From NCBI RefSeq assembly GCF_000001735.4, contig NC_003070.9:10782001-10846000 (forward strand): a stretch of DNA of 64,000 nucleotides. The letters are read 5' to 3'. Below the pieces are notes generated by a model, which saw only the letters and a list, made by a program, of their open reading frames with translations, did no database searches and had not been told where the DNA came from. The position numbers were made by a program, and so were the translations under genes. Below, piece after piece: positions 1 to 13,400 of this stretch (positions within the stretch are counted from its first letter, which is position 1; the number at the start of each line of letters is the position of its first letter). The stretch comes from Arabidopsis thaliana (taxonomy: Eukaryota > Streptophyta > Magnoliopsida > Brassicales > Brassicaceae).

Positions 1-74
1 CGAGAGGTTGTAAAATTGTATATTTTCTGTAAAATACTTGTTTCCTAGACTCTAACTTATTGCTTGGTGCTTAG

Positions 75-3000
75 GTTTTAAAACGCCTGGTTGGTACTGA
101 TGAACACCTATATTCAAACTATACAAGTGCAATGCAGTGGATAGAAGATACGGATGTTTTAGAGATGATTGTGGACAAGTTTGGCTCTTCGGTAAGTTTC
201 ATTCAGTTGCATGGATTACTTTTGTTTCAATAAGGGCAAGTCTTCTGGCTTTCCTCCTTTATTTCAGATTTATGCTACCATTCAATGCATTGCTATCCAC
301 TGATATCTTGGAGATTTTTGTTTTATTTTTGTAGGAGTCTCCCGAGGTACATGCCAATGCAGCTGAAATTCTGTGTACTGTTGCAAGATACGCACCCCCT
401 GGTCTTGCTACAAAACTTTCCAGCCCCAGGTAGACTTTCTCAGCTTTGGCTATTATTTTAATGTAGTCGTTGATACTGCTTAAAATTTCTAATTAATTGA
501 CTTCTTACTATGATTCCTGGACACTTTTATGCAGCTGCACTGGAAGGTTGTTAAAACATACTTTAGAAGATTCACGGCCTAAGTCTGTTCTGGTTAATTC
601 GTTATCTGTATGCATATCTCTACTCGATCCTAAGAGGTTTACACTGGGCACTTATCATATATATGGTCGTCAACTTACCCATGGAAGCATGGTAACTAAT
701 CCCGAGACAGTTGAGGGAATGCTTGGAAGCCTAGGTGAGCAAATACAGTATGGTTATTAAAGATTCTTATGTAGTTCAGTAGTTGTACTTGTGTGTTGTT
801 GTGTATTGACTTCTTGAATGCTATATTCCCTATTGTGAAAGATGGGGTTGGGTTGGGAAGGAAGAATACTGGGTTTGTGGGAGTCGGAACCTACAACCAG
901 ATTTCTTAAGCACATTTTTTGCTTGTTGGTATGAAAACTGGTGAAACTTTATATTTTTTCCTAATTGTGTAGAGACGTGCTAGACGCTTGTTGAGGTGCA
1001 AGACAATCATCATGGCATTTTACTTTTCCAAATGAATACTATGTGGCTTGCAATGTTAATTAGTATCTTGGCTACTATGAATACTATGTAATAGGTTTCT
1101 ACTGTGCAGGTGATTTACTTATGCTTTTGAATGTTTCATCTGCTGAGGGTGTTTTGTTAACAACGTATGGCAAGTTGCAACCACCTCTTGGAAAACACAG
1201 ATTAAAGGTACTTTATTTTTCTCGTTTGTGTGATTTGTTTTCTAACTATGATGTATCTTTCACTAGATGGTTTATGATTTGTAATTTCTGAACTACATTT
1301 GTTCAATAGACGAAAATTTGAATTTATTTATTTTTCCTAGATTGTAGAGTTTATTTCAGTCTTGCTCACTGTCGGTAGTGAAGCAGCAGAGAAGGAAGTA
1401 ATTCGACTTGGAGCGGTGAAAAGAGTGTTGGACTTGTTCTTTGAGTAAGTAGGAAATTTCATTTTCTTAGTTGATGATATGCAAACTGCCATGCTAAATT
1501 GTGATGCAATTGTGTCTCAGGTATCCCTACAACAATTTTTTGCATCACCATGTGGAGAATGTAATTCTCTCATGTATGGAGAGCAAAAACTCTCAACTTG
1601 TTGACCATCTTCTCAGTGAGTGCAATCTTATTGGGAGTATACTAGAGGCGGAAAAGGACTCCACATTAACTGCTGGTGATTCTGATAAGGTGAAGATACT
1701 TAATTGCTAATGTCTGAGGTTGGCATCATTATTTATTAACTTGGTTTACATGCGATGTCTCAGCTTCAGCCTACAGTCCCTGCAGAGGGTAAAAAGCCAC
1801 TCAGGATTGGAAACATCGGTCATTTGACTCGTATCTCCAACAAACTTCTTCAGCTAGCTAATAGCAATGTCGAAATTCAGTCACATTTGCAGGTATACTA
1901 CAATTCTGTCTTATGGGATTTAATAATTTAGTTACTTGCCACACATTCATGTACACATGCAGATATGAAGTAGAACTGGTTTGCATGAGTTTTGGATGAG
2001 AATATGACATTTCTTAACATTTTATAGAAGATCAGATGGCTTAAACAATTTTCTCAGAGCTTTATCCCTGTTTTACTTCTCCCAAAGATATTTCCTTGAT
2101 AGGATGTTTGGGTTAGAGGGGTTCTAGCCTTGTAGGGTGCTGGTCTTTAGTATCAAACTCTTGATATTTTGTTAATTTTTGTCTGCTACGATTTTTTACC
2201 AGGAAAATAGCAAATGGGTGGACTGGCAGACAGATGTCTTGTCGAAGCGTAATACATTGGAAAATGTCTACTCTTGGGCCTGCGGGTATGTATTTCTTTT
2301 CTCTTATAGGGAGATAATCTAGACTTAAAGAAACCTTGTGACACCGGCTTCTGTTTTCAAATTATTACCAAAGGCATGTATACTTAAAATGTATTTTTCA
2401 TATAGAAGTTTGTCACATTAGTGTAATTTTCTTTTGATTTAATAGCAATCAAGATATATGATAAGTTAAATGTGATTGCACATTCTCACTAGGTGGCAAT
2501 AAGAGCTTGCTTTTGGGAAGTTCTTTAGGGGGTGATAAATATTATTTATGAGAGGCAGTAGTGATGGTTGGTGCAGTATATGGATTAATTCTTTTTATTG
2601 ATATTGCTCTTAACAGGAGGCCTACTTCACTCCATGATCGTAGTAGAGATAGTGATGATGATGATTACCACGATAGAGATTATGATGTGGCAGCCCTAGC
2701 AAACAATTTGAGCCAGGCTTTTCGATATGGAATTTACAGCAATGATGACATGGATGAGGTGATGTTCTCGTGTTTCCTTTTCATAGCTGCTACGTGTGAC
2801 TTTTCTTTGGAAATTAGTATTATCCAAGATTTTGGCCGCATATTTCAATAAGTTTTGGAATGTCATGGGTGTAGACTGTTTAGTCAAAGGAGGGAATTGA
2901 TTCAGGAATTTTCTTGGAATTCATTTTTATTTATGTTAGCCATCCTGTGATAGGTCCTGAAATACATAGTGAAATTGGATGCAATACTGTCTAAAGTTTT

Positions 3001-4415
3001 GCTAATGTATTGGACCACTGGGGTGGATCCAGTTACCAAATCTCTGTATTTGGTGGATAGTTAAACCGTCATTTCTTTCTTCAATCATTCTGCTTGGTTG
3101 ACCACTGGATAGATATAGCATTGGGGGTTTCAGACCATCTTCTCTTCCTTTATTATCTTTAATGTAGCCTAGAAGTAGCTTGGATAAAGTCGGTTAACCT
3201 GAGCAACTAAATTCCGTCAGAGCTTTTGATTTCATTGCATTGTTTTCCTCATATCACATTGTTCTACCATTAACATATCTATATTATCCACTGCAGGCCC
3301 AAGGCTCTATGGAACGCGATGATGAGGTATTGTTCGTCTTTTCCTTATATTTAGGAATTGAGGCTTGACTTCCATTTGTGGAAAAGTAGGTTCAAATTTT
3401 TAACGTCTTTCATTTGCTCCTTTCTGAGAACTCGCTCAGCGGCTCCTGTGCCTGTTTTTATAAGCAGCCAATATGGAAGCTTTAGTGATATGGTAGATAT
3501 GAAAACCTCTTATGAAGTCTATGTTGCAGGATGTCTACTTTGATGATGAATCTGCAGAAGTCGTCATATCCTCCTTGCGCCTTGGAGATGACCAGGAGAG
3601 GTAATCGGTTCAACTGTTTTTTCCTGGTAGAAATTAATCCGTTGATTCGCATCATATGCTTGAGCTTGATGTGGTCCCTTAACTTACGAAATATAACATG
3701 GTGTCGTTGCAGTGATTCTCTCTTCACAAATTCAAACTGGTTCGCATTCGATGATGATAAAGCTGCGAATGAGCGCTCAATGACCTCAGCTGCTTCCCCT
3801 TCACCCAATGCTGATGGAGATGGTGAAGATGATGATGATGTCGTCATAGGCGAAGCCGATGAATTCAACGCCACTGCAGCCTCTTCTCCACCTGTTGATA
3901 TGGAAACAGAGGATTCTACATCAAAGCATCCTTCTGAAAACCCGAGTGAACCAGAACCTGAAAAGTCACCTGCTTGGGTTGAGTGGAGAGAGACCTCTGA
4001 GTCCACCGCACCACCTTCTTCCAACCCAGAGGAGACTACCATATTGTCCAATGGTGATGTTCAAATTGAGAAAGAGGATAATGATGATGATGATGATACT
4101 GATAACAAAAGTGCAGTGAAAACACCAGGTGTACCTGGCGATGAAACCACAGAGAAGTTACCAGATGAGAGTGGTGTTGAACCCACTGAGAACTCACCAA
4201 AAGCTAGTGGCATTGAACCCACAGAGAGCTCACCAAAAGCGAGTGGAGCTGAAGTAACTGGAAACTTGAGAGATTCCGATCCTGCTGAATCTCATGCGGA
4301 TGCTAAAAGCTCTGAACCTGAAAGCCCTCATGGGACAAAAGAAACAGAGGTTGCAGCAGAAGCAGATACCAAAGAGACCGAAGAGGCTGTGAAGGAACCA
4401 GAGAAGGTAGTGTGA
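75..4415 (+). CDS. SAPS-domain (SIT4-associated) PP6 regulatory subunit, 5'-partial
   Basis: The 3' part of a multi-exon gene whose start lies upstream of the window; bases 1-74 are the end of an intron. Exons: 75-191, 335-429, 535-734, 1110-1207, 1341-1444, 1521-1689, 1764-1892, 2203-2285, 2617-2758, 3297-3326, 3530-3600, 3713-4415. All junctions are GT-AG and phases agree. The early exons encode helical-repeat sequence typical of SAPS proteins, such as HANAAEILCTVARYAPPGLA and FLHHHVENVILSCMES. An Asp-rich patch (residues SDDDDYHDRDYD) follows, then a 234-residue Glu/Ser/Pro-rich disordered C-terminus. Family members scaffold the PP6/Sit4 phosphatase. In Arabidopsis the family is called SAL, and this locus looks like At1g30470. 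The stop at 4413-4415 follows GAG AAG GTA GTG, which could also be a splice donor, so a longer C-terminus is possible. Confidence 0.9.
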
Positions 4416-5214
4416 GCTTTTTACTTAACCGGGGGTCTCTTTGACTGATAAAACAAAATTTCTTCTGGTTTAGTTTGATTAAGGGCTTTGTCTGTTTTGG
4501 GTACAATTTATTATTCTATTTTTTTCTTTTCCTTGTTTGTTTACTTCATTGTATCATCTCCAAATCCGGTATTTTTTATTCAACATTATTGTCGACCAAA
4601 ATTTGTTACTAGCTTTTCATATTTTATTAGTATAATCTTTTACCTCAGCTAGACTCATCAAGTGTCTTGTAAAGTTGTTGCTATTAATTTTTCACTTGTT
4701 CCTTGTTGTTTGATGCTTCTGTCGTGAACAGAGAAATCGATTCTGTCATCGCAACAAGAGCAAAAGTCTTTCGAGTAGACATTGTATATTTCGGAGATCT
4801 TCATACCAAAACTCAAAAGAATTGAGAGCTTGGTCTAGACGAAAACCAGACACAAAAATTTGCATCATGAAAAACACTCAAAGAATCTTTACATGAGATA
4901 TCTGAGCTTGAGTTTGGATATTAACGTTGGCAAATCTCCATTGTGGAGAATTGAAATACTAAGCTTTCATTATCCTCCAGAATCTTCAAATATACATCAA
5001 GATATGAAAACAAACAGTAATGACTAATCATCTACGTCAATAAATGTATCATTACCTTAACTTATTAATGGAAAAGTCTGCTAAATATGGAAAGTTTATT
5101 GATTCTCTCCCTTGCATATATAAGATTTAACGATGCCTATGTACAATTTCTTTTTCTCCATCTAGTTACATAGTTTAGGGTTTGCTTCTTCTTCTTTTCA
5201 CCAAGCTTCCTTCA
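4416..5214. other. Spacer: SAPS 3' UTR and HMA-gene promoter
   Basis: No ORF with coding character. The first few hundred bases are T-rich and look like the 3' UTR of the SAPS gene. The right end carries the core promoter of the next gene. Confidence 0.6.
5117..5123 (+). promoter_or_regulatory. TATA box (TATATAA) of the HMA-domain gene
   Basis: TATATAA lies 92 bp upstream of the ATG at 5215, within CATATATAAGA. The distance suits a plant TATA box with a 50-60 nt leader. The leader contains a TAGGGTTT (reverse telo-box) at 5176-5183. Confidence 0.5.
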
Positions 5215-6107
5215 ATGGCGAACCCAAACCAATCCGTCCGGGTACTTCTTCCCGTCTCTCAATCTTTCAATCTATCTCTCTCTCTCTGTTTTTCAGTTGC
5301 TAATGATTTTCTGTGTATATTTTTGCAGACGTGCATACTAAAAGTCGATCTAAAGTGTTGCATTGGTTGCCAAAAAAAAGCAAGCATGAAATTGCAGAGT
5401 ATCTCTGGTAAAAAATACTTCAAAGCTTTTAATTGCGTGGCTCATATGTCTTTAAACATGATGATTTAAATACTTTGTTTCCAATGGAAATAGGTGTAGA
5501 GGAAGTGGAGTATAACATCGAAAAAGGGCTCATGACAGTCAGAGGTGACGTAGAACCCATGGCTCTGGTTCGTAAACTTAATAAACATGACAGAAAAACA
5601 GAGCTTTTCTCAGTCAAGTACCAGCTTGATGATGATGATCTAAACAGTGATTCAGAAGACTACTCTTCTTCTGACTCTACTAATTCATCTTATGATCCTA
5701 AACCCATGGAACGTCAATTCCAAGAGAAGATGATGCAGCAGAAGAAGAAGAAGTCTGGGATACTAAAAATGCTTTCTCTTTTATGGTGTTTCAGCAGTAA
5801 ATCAAAAGTTGTTCAGCCTTTACCGATGCGAAACCGAAACTGGCATGTCCCATCAAAGTTTGAGAATGTTCCTCCTGGCTTTGGCTTCAATTCTACTACA
5901 TCGTCGCAGTTGCGGCCTCCGCATCCAATGATGCCCTATCCACCAATGATGCAACCACCAATGATGCAGCAACAACGACCACTAATGATGCAGCAACAAG
6001 CACAAGTTCCAATGCCACCTAATGTTAACATGTTCCAGTCAGCACCCCAACCGTTTAAGATGCACCCTAAGTTGCATTACGGGGAGCAGAAACAGGTTGT
6101 CACCTAA
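5215..6107 (+). CDS. Heavy-metal-associated (HMA) domain protein, Met/Pro/Gln-rich tail
   Basis: Three exons (5215-5241, 5329-5407, 5494-6107) encode 239 residues. Residues about 10-75 form one HMA ferredoxin-like domain with the Cu/Zn-binding pair in the motif KCCIGCQKK (Cys20-x-x-Cys23). An acidic Asp/Ser stretch follows, then a Lys-rich patch, and the C-terminus is rich in Met, Pro and Gln (repeated PPMMQ-like units, roughly residues 165-215). The chain ends EQKQVVT with no CaaX box, so it belongs with non-prenylated HPP rather than HIPP proteins. The family handles soft-metal binding or transfer. The role of this member is unknown to me; it resembles At1g30473. Intron 1 interrupts just after the ninth codon, a usual position in this family. 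Confidence 0.88.
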
Positions 6108-6500
6108 GCTACTTGTTCTGTTGATTATGTCTCTGATACATATACTAAGCAAAAGAATTGTTTTTAAGTTTCGTATCTTTTGCCAATTGCCGATAGTGAA
6201 CATTTCTCAAGTCTGGCAAACTTTTAAAACAAAAGAACAAGGGTACATTTTGAATTCATTTATGTGTGATTCTCTGCATCTCCCAAACCTGGTTCCATAA
6301 ACATTTGGATAAGATGAGCTTTGTTTGTGTCACGGAACAAGAATCTCATTCATAACCCAACAGAGAAAACATAAATAACAACTCAAATCTGTGCCTATTG
6401 CTAGTACTAGAATCTATTGTTTTTGATACAGAGATTTCTCTTGGAGAATACTTGTCTTGAGATTTGTCTGTTGTGCTTGTGCATCATGTTTTCCTCCGAT

Positions 6501-7708
6501 TTAATGGTTGTTTTCATGTTCGCCCTCCAAATCTTTCAAGTATCCCATGAACAAAAGAAACCCGAAAAGGAAGAATCCACCTGAAGAGCTCCCTCCACCG
6601 CCTCCGCCACCACCACCACCACCATCATCCCGAGGTGGGAACCCGTTTCCACCGTCATCAAGCTTTGGGGATTTAACTTTTCCTGATATTTAAGTTAAGG
6701 CTAAAAAAATAAATTCTGAAGATACAAACAAGAATAGACCAGTCCGTTTCTGTTAAAGCACATTCTCAAGAATAAGAACCATAGCAAGCCACAATTTGAG
6801 TTCAAAATAACTGTTTCATATTAGCTAGAATCGTATGGTTTTTTAAGCCCCTCTTGTTTGTTAGAAACGCAAAATAGTTGTTCAACATAGAGAAGGGGAT
6901 GAAACAATTTACCATGAGTAGGAGCTTGTGTGATTGTTGGTGATTGCCGTGTAACGGTCTGTGTTTGTCCTTGACTGCATTTTGAATTCTGCAGAAAACA
7001 AATCAGAATAAGTAAACAGCTAGCGTTTCAGAGACACTTAGGAAGAGAATACCGGAAAATAAACTATTATCGGCCATAAGAGCAAAAGGATCTTGTTCAT
7101 AAAACAAGCAAAATGGCTTATGATGTGTAATTAAGTTATGTGAGCAAAATGGTGTGTGATGAAGTTATCCCAACAGCTAAAGATTTAAAACACTTAAACT
7201 TAAAGGCTGCAAAGTCATGAATGGAACCTACCAGCGCAGAGTTACATGCAAAGACTGGTCTTTTATTCTTAGAGACGACAACTGGTTGCACTGCATCCTG
7301 GAGAGAAGGGAATTTACTTTGGCTCCAAGGCTGGCGTTGCATAGAAACGCTTGTAGGATAACGCCTTTGAGAGTTTCCTATTACAGACAGCAAGTAGAAG
7401 AAGAGCTTTAGAATTCCATTGTTCATTCAATAAAAGCAAGCTCGAACGATGGGACTAAAGCAAGAATCAATGCTACAACAACACTCACTAAAGCTCTGAG
7501 ATATCAATAACAACAACAAGTCTAGTTTCTTCAATTTGTCAAGAGCAATCCAAACTCAATTTCAAAGAATTTTCCAAAGAAGCAATTGTAAACTTAAGAG
7601 CCAACAAGTGTTGAGATTTAGAAGAGACATACCATTACTCGTAAAAGATTTCTCACGAGGAGCGAGGTACACCGATGTTTGTGTACCAATACACAATGAT
7701 GGATTCAT
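6501..7708 (-). CDS. Small Gly-rich protein with one C-terminal membrane helix
   Basis: Assembled by hand from four short exons in transcription order: 7708-7633, 7377-7232, 6988-6913, 6682-6501. All have GT-AG borders and matching phases, giving 159 residues. A non-coding first exon is visible: donor CTTCAG|GTGCG at 8009/8008 and acceptor TGTAG at 7721-7720, so the leader contains an intron. The N-terminal half is basic and Ser/Gln-rich with few acids, which may be an organelle-targeting region. The C-terminal part has a run of ten glycines and a hydrophobic helix (FFLFGFLLFMGY), followed by KDLEGEHENNH at the end. I recognise no enzymatic domain. It appears to correspond to At1g30475. The last exon of this gene is what produces an apparent Pro-rich ORF on the other strand. 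Confidence 0.8.
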
Positions 7709-8314
7709 TACCGGCATAACTACAAACAGCAACAAAACAATAATCTTTAACCTATTTCACAAGGGAGAAAAATAAAAAAAAAAATCAATTTCTCATAAAT
7801 CGAATAGAGAAAAAAATTATGGATTCATCAATTTTGAAATTCGATTAATGATAAAAACCCATAGAGATTTGGATCAAAGCAGGTAGATTTTTTGTCGAGG
7901 AAAAATTTGGGATTTTGGTTGCTCCTCGAAGCTTCTCGATCATAGAGGACGAAACGCAAATAAATAGTTTATAAGAAGAACAAAAAAGATGAGGAACGTG
8001 AATCGCACCTGAAGACTAAAACGCAAAAAGACGGAAAAAACAAAGATCTTTCTTAGGGTTTATGTAAAATTCTCGCACAAATCAATTTTAAAGCGTTGGC
8101 TTCTATTGCAAGAATCTAAATAGCCCAGAAAATAAAATAAAAGGACAAAATATTTCTCCTTTGTTTGTCGGTTTTTTATTTTCCAACAAAATGATATTTG
8201 TTTTATTTATTATTACTAAGGCTGATCGGAAAAAATTAAAAACCCTAATTTGAGCAGATCTTTCCAATTGAAAGCGAACCGTGAATTTTGAGTCTCTTTA
8301 CCGGCGGCGAAAAA
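7709..8314. promoter_or_regulatory. Bidirectional promoter and leaders, Gly-rich gene / DRT111
   Basis: The two genes are transcribed away from each other. The minus-strand leader intron occupies 7720-8008, and its first exon lies near 8009-8090. The shared promoter is therefore only about 150-200 bp long. Confidence 0.6.
8240..8248 (+). promoter_or_regulatory. telo-box AAACCCTAA before DRT111
   Basis: A telomere-like box 67 bp before the ATG. Such boxes are common near transcription starts of plant housekeeping and RNA-processing genes. Activity here is inferred. Confidence 0.4.
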
Positions 8315-10423
8315 ATGCTTGGTGGATTATACGGAGATCTTCCTCCACCGACCGATGATGAGAAACCCAGTGGAAACTCCTCTTCCGTCTGGTCAAGCAG
8401 TACCAAAATGGCTCCACCTACACTTCGCAAACCACCAGCTTTTGCTCCCCCGCAAACAATCTTAAGACCTCTCAACAAACCTAAACCTATCGTTTCGGCT
8501 CCGTACAAGCCTCCTCCTCCTTCGAATTCATCGCAATCGGTGCTTATTCCGGCGAACGAATCAGCACCTTCGCATCAGCCTGCATTGGTTGGTGTGACTT
8601 CATCGGTGATTGAAGAGTACGATCCAGCGAGACCTAACGATTACGAGGAGTATAAGAGGGAGAAGAAGAGGAAAGCTACGGAAGCTGAGATGAAACGAGA
8701 GATGGATAAGAGAAGGCAAGAGGATGAGGAAAGAGATAAGAGAGAAAGAGAAGAGAGGGAGAAGGAGAGAGAGAGAGATAACAGTGATCCGTCTCGGTTG
8801 AATATCTCCGGTGAGGAAGCGTGGAAGAGACGCGCTGCTATGAGTGGTGGTGGAAGTGGTGGGAAGGGAAGATCTTCGTCTCCGCCGGGGAATGTTGATG
8901 GGTTTAGTATTGGGAAATCGGAGACGAGTGGGTTAGGAGTAGGAGCAGGTGGACAGATGACAGCTGCTCAGAGGATGATGGCGAAGATGGGATGGAAACA
9001 AGGACAAGGGCTTGGGAAATCAGAGCAAGGGATTACTACGCCATTGATGGCTAAGAAGACTGATCGTAGAGCTGGTGTCATTGTCAATGCTAGTGAGAAT
9101 AAATCTTCTTCGGCGGAGAAGAAGGTTGTTAAGAGTGTTAATATCAATGGTGAACCAACCAGGGTTTTGCTTCTTAGAAACATGGTATGCGTTTCAATAA
9201 CATCTCTTATCAGCTTATGGATTCTTCAGTTCTTGAGTTTGGATGCCACAGTCTTAGTTGAATCAGTATTAGTAGGCCAAAGTCAATTTAGAACTTATTC
9301 AAATCAAACGTGTTGTTATACTAGGACACACTTTGCTACAATGATTTAGAACGGTCTGTTAGAATGATATTAATGTATTCCAACATTTGATGTGGTCTTA
9401 GTTAAGAAATTGTTACTGCTAATTGTTGGCAGCATGTGAGGGCGTAGTATTGAATTACGGTTGACAAAGATGTCTCTGTGGAAATGGAATTGAGTAATGG
9501 GATGCCATTGGAAAGTAGGACCTTTTGTGACTATGTTGATTTTTTCAAGCTATCGTGAAGTTAAAAGCTTTGGCAGTTTTGTGATGATAATTCTTTGTTG
9601 GTGAAGCTTGTAGCTTAGAGTGTTACTTATGTTATGGTAGCCTAGTACACTGCTGGATTGTTATAGAATTTAGATTGCCTACTCTTTGGAAACAACAGTT
9701 TAAGTTACAGTATCTTTCCCTCAAATAGTCAAATAAGCATTTGGAACCGTACTTTGGTTTTTGGGGATAGCCTAACCTGAGGCTTTAAGCTTGGATTGCC
9801 AAATACTAGAGAGTTGACAAATGAATCCGTAGGGGTTGGCATTTGATGAAGTAATTTTTATGGTTCTTGGATTACTGTAATAACTCGCAAGATCTATTCT
9901 TTCTGTGTTTTTTTTTTTCATTTCTTGACTAATTTTTGATGGAAATTCCAACCATGTAGTTATTGGTATGTGAATGAATGCATCTTCACATTGATTGTCA
10001 TAAACGTAGGCACATTCTTGTTATTCTGATTGTTTTCACCATAACAAGTACTTGTTGGAAAAATCGTATCTTCCTTGTCTCATGTATCAATTCTGGTTGA
10101 CCCATCACCTGTTTTCTCTGTGTCTGAAGGTTGGGCCAGGACAAGTAGATGATGAGCTAGAAGATGAGGTAGGAGGCGAGTGTGGCAAATACGGTACAGT
10201 CACTCGTGTACTGATATTCGAGATCACTGAACCGAACTTCCCTGTACACGAAGCAGTAAGAATCTTTGTTCAGTTTTCAAGACCCGAGGAAACAACTAAA
10301 GCCCTTGTAGACCTCGATGGGAGATACTTTGGAGGAAGAACCGTACGTGCAACGTTCTATGATGAAGAGAAATTCAGTAAGAACGAGTTGGCTCCAGTTC
10401 CAGGTGAAATCCCTGGCTATTAA
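8315..10423 (+). CDS. DRT111: DRT111/SFPS/RSN2, SPF45-like G-patch and RRM splicing factor
   Basis: Two coding exons (8315-9184, 10130-10423) give 387 residues, the known DRT111 length. Layout: Pro-rich N-terminus; a highly charged coiled region (about residues 115-165) of the REREEREKERERD type; a G-patch near residues 217-262 (AKMGWKQGQGLGKSEQG); and a C-terminal RRM of the U2AF-homology type from about residue 283. The RRM is split by the 945-bp intron directly after LLLRNM. SPF45 proteins act in the nucleus in 3' splice-site choice. The Arabidopsis protein is tied to phytochrome signalling and ABA responses. The start is the ATG before LGGLYGDLPPP, the conserved SPF45 N-terminus; an upstream in-frame non-ATG extension is not used. 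Confidence 0.96.
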
Positions 10424-13400
10424 TAACTCCTAAGACAAAGAAGAAACTTCATCTTCTAGGAGATTCTTGTTAGAGAAAGAAACCATAGATGAGGTTTTAA
10501 AAACATTTGTAAAGTACTTAGAAATCTTGGGATTATCTCTTTATTGTTGTTCAAAGTAGCTTCACAAGGATCAAGAAATGTTCCTGCTTTTTCTGTCATG
10601 GTTTGATTTAACATATGAAATAGTCACAATCCAGTACTAATGGGTCATGAGACAATATAGTAACAAAAAAGACTAATGGGTCGAGTGTATACGATTCGAG
10701 TTAATATCGAGTTAATAGAATTTGGGCTACTAGGCCCAAAATCGTTGATTTCAGGACACAGAAATGTACAAACTTTTAATGAGAAGAATAGCATCAAAAG
10801 AGTCTTCTTATATGACGAAAAAAAAGAGTCTTCTTATATTTGATCAAAAGATAAATTTCATAAATAAAAACGTAACGTTTATTCATTTTGTTGATTGAAA
10901 AATTCTCTATAGTCATTTTAGTATGATCATCATTTTTATTGGCACCTAATTTCTCAAGCACTAATTATAGGAGAAGTAATATTTTATGTATATTATTCAC
11001 TACATATATATCAGTCAACATAAACAAACGCTTACAACAGTACTCAATATTCAAACAAAAATCGAAATCATTGTACGGGTTAATTTGTCAATGTTACAAT
11101 ATGTACAGCTTAAAAAAAGTAAAACGACAATGTATCATCAACCTGCAGGAAACGGAGCACCGTATCATGAAAAAATCAAAAGTATTGCTTGTTTTGGTGC
11201 TGCACAAAATTCAATGTCCTAAAGCTCTCAATCATCAAACCTACATTTACATTTTCAACACCATACTTTAATAAACTTTTATTCAAAGTTCAAAATATTA
11301 CGAATAATTTTGGACCTATATAGACCCCTCGTGCATTTACACACTTTCAAAGTCACTATCTTGATATCTTCCCTTAATTATTACAACAACTACCAGAAAC
11401 ACAAAACAAAAATGAAAAATGAAGCAGATCACTGATAAAAAACTATTCAGAACACATGAAACGAAAATGAATGGGTCAAATAAATTATAAGAAATTAAAT
11501 GGGTCAAACTGACATTATAGCCAATAAGATATCACTGCATTACCCAACAGTTTTTGCTACTGCTTACCAAAAAAACACGAAAACTCTGAAATAGTGTTAC
11601 CCTAGTTTCAAAACTCTGGAGTATCGTAAAATTTCTTTTGTGAATAACAGAAAAAAGAAGGAAAAGACAAAACGCAAAAGACAACACAATAAAAGTTTTA
11701 TATTGTAGATCCTGTAGGTTCTGTTTTATACTTGTATGCATAATTGCACTTATTAAAACTATATGGCTATCTATTATTCCCTAATTTCAATTTACATAAA
11801 ATGCCATATTCATCATGACCGGTTCCATCGTATCGAGCTAACAAATTATCAGTCTACACTTATAAATTAAACACGTGATATGTGTTCGGCGAGTCTGTGG
11901 CATTACTTTACGTCGACTTATAGTATAGTGGCATTATTTTGTATCGGTGAGTCAGAAGTACATAGTAACAAAATTATTTTGTAGCAATACAAACTTAGTT
12001 GTTAAATTTTGAATTAGCGAAAAAAAGACAACAAGCCAAATTAGCTCATCTAGGCTTTCCACAAGAGTTTAAATACGCAGCCAAGCAGCGAAATTCAATT
12101 ATTTATGACTTTGGGAAAAACAAAACATAGGCAGATGCATACATATGATACATATATATAAATGTGATCTAGTGTCATACCTAGTGAGTCGCAGTGACCA
12201 AGACAAAACCATGCATGCATGCAAGTGGCAGCCATCAGCCATGTGCATGTGAGTGTATGTACATGTAACATGCTTTGTCACGAGGATTACGTATATGTAT
12301 GGATGTTGATAATCTTAAAGTTTCTAGATTTTTGGAGTCGGTTTCTAATTTTCATAGGTTTGATTTAAAATCTCTTTTTAAAAACTATAGCAACCAGATT
12401 CCGATTTTGTGCCAAACAAATGACATCTCAAAATGTTCATGTCAGTAAGTAAATGTTTGATAAAGGTTCCATTCGTATAAACAATTATATTTAAAATTAC
12501 AATCAAACAAATTCTAAAAAGAGGTTCACTACATTCAACAACAAAACTCCTTAGCAAAAAATATGGTTTTGGTTTTGGGATGACAAGAAAAATCATATTA
12601 AAAAAAATATAACATTTCTTAAAAAAATTTAGAAAATATATGGCTATAAAACTCTGCAAGCTACAAAGGGAAAAATATTATTTAATCAATTGCTATAAGA
12701 AAGCATTTTAATTTTATGAAATATGCACCAGAGCTTTTTCTTTACCGAGGTTTAGTGGTGGCTTTGGTTACACATAAATATTATAAAATCAGAAAGTCAA
12801 TGAGCTATAACCGAAAAAAAAAAAACAAAATGAATTCATATTCATGAATGATAATTTGATCCCTTCCTTAAAAATCAGTTTAATCTCAGTTTGATTCAAA
12901 TCAGTCTTTCAGTTTCTGTAACGGAATTAGACATCTTCAGTAATACTCAAAAGTATATTTTGTTTTGCAAGTTTGTACATACACAATTCTCTTATCATAT
13001 GAGAATTTTTTTTGAATATATGGACTGCATTTTTATAAATTCTATAGGGATTAAATGGGTGAGAAATAATGACATCAGCAATGTTGACTAAGGAGGAAGA
13101 AGGCAGAATCGGGTAAGGCATTTCCTTACACAAAGCCAGATCTGTCCCAAACAGAATCACTTCTGTCTTTTCACCGTTCTTTTTTTTCACAACACAAAAT
13201 TCAACTTGTATGTTTTTTTTTTTTTTGCATGAGCCCCCACATTCACATTCATCACGCAGCGGTCAAATCACCCGCCCCACATTTTCATTTATTGATCTGT
13301 TTTTCATTATCGTTTTCTAGTTAATTATTCATTCATTAGGTTAAGTAGTTAGTACTAGTGTAGTAGCTAGTTCTGGTTTTCAATAGTTTTTACGGTTTGA

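Noticed and set aside
3482..4051. 189-residue minus-strand ORF opposite the SAPS gene's last exon
   Set aside because: Antisense shadow of an Asp/Glu/Ser-rich coding exon; the composition mirrors the sense codons and no promoter or domain is seen.
6508..6693. Pro-rich plus-strand ORF (poly-Pro stretch)
   Set aside because: It is the reverse of the Gly10-coding last exon of the minus-strand gene, whose splicing and frame are coherent.
10939..13190. Several 60-110 residue ORFs between DRT111 and PHV
   Set aside because: AT-rich composition, Lys/Ile/Phe-heavy translations, no domain, splice support or promoter context.
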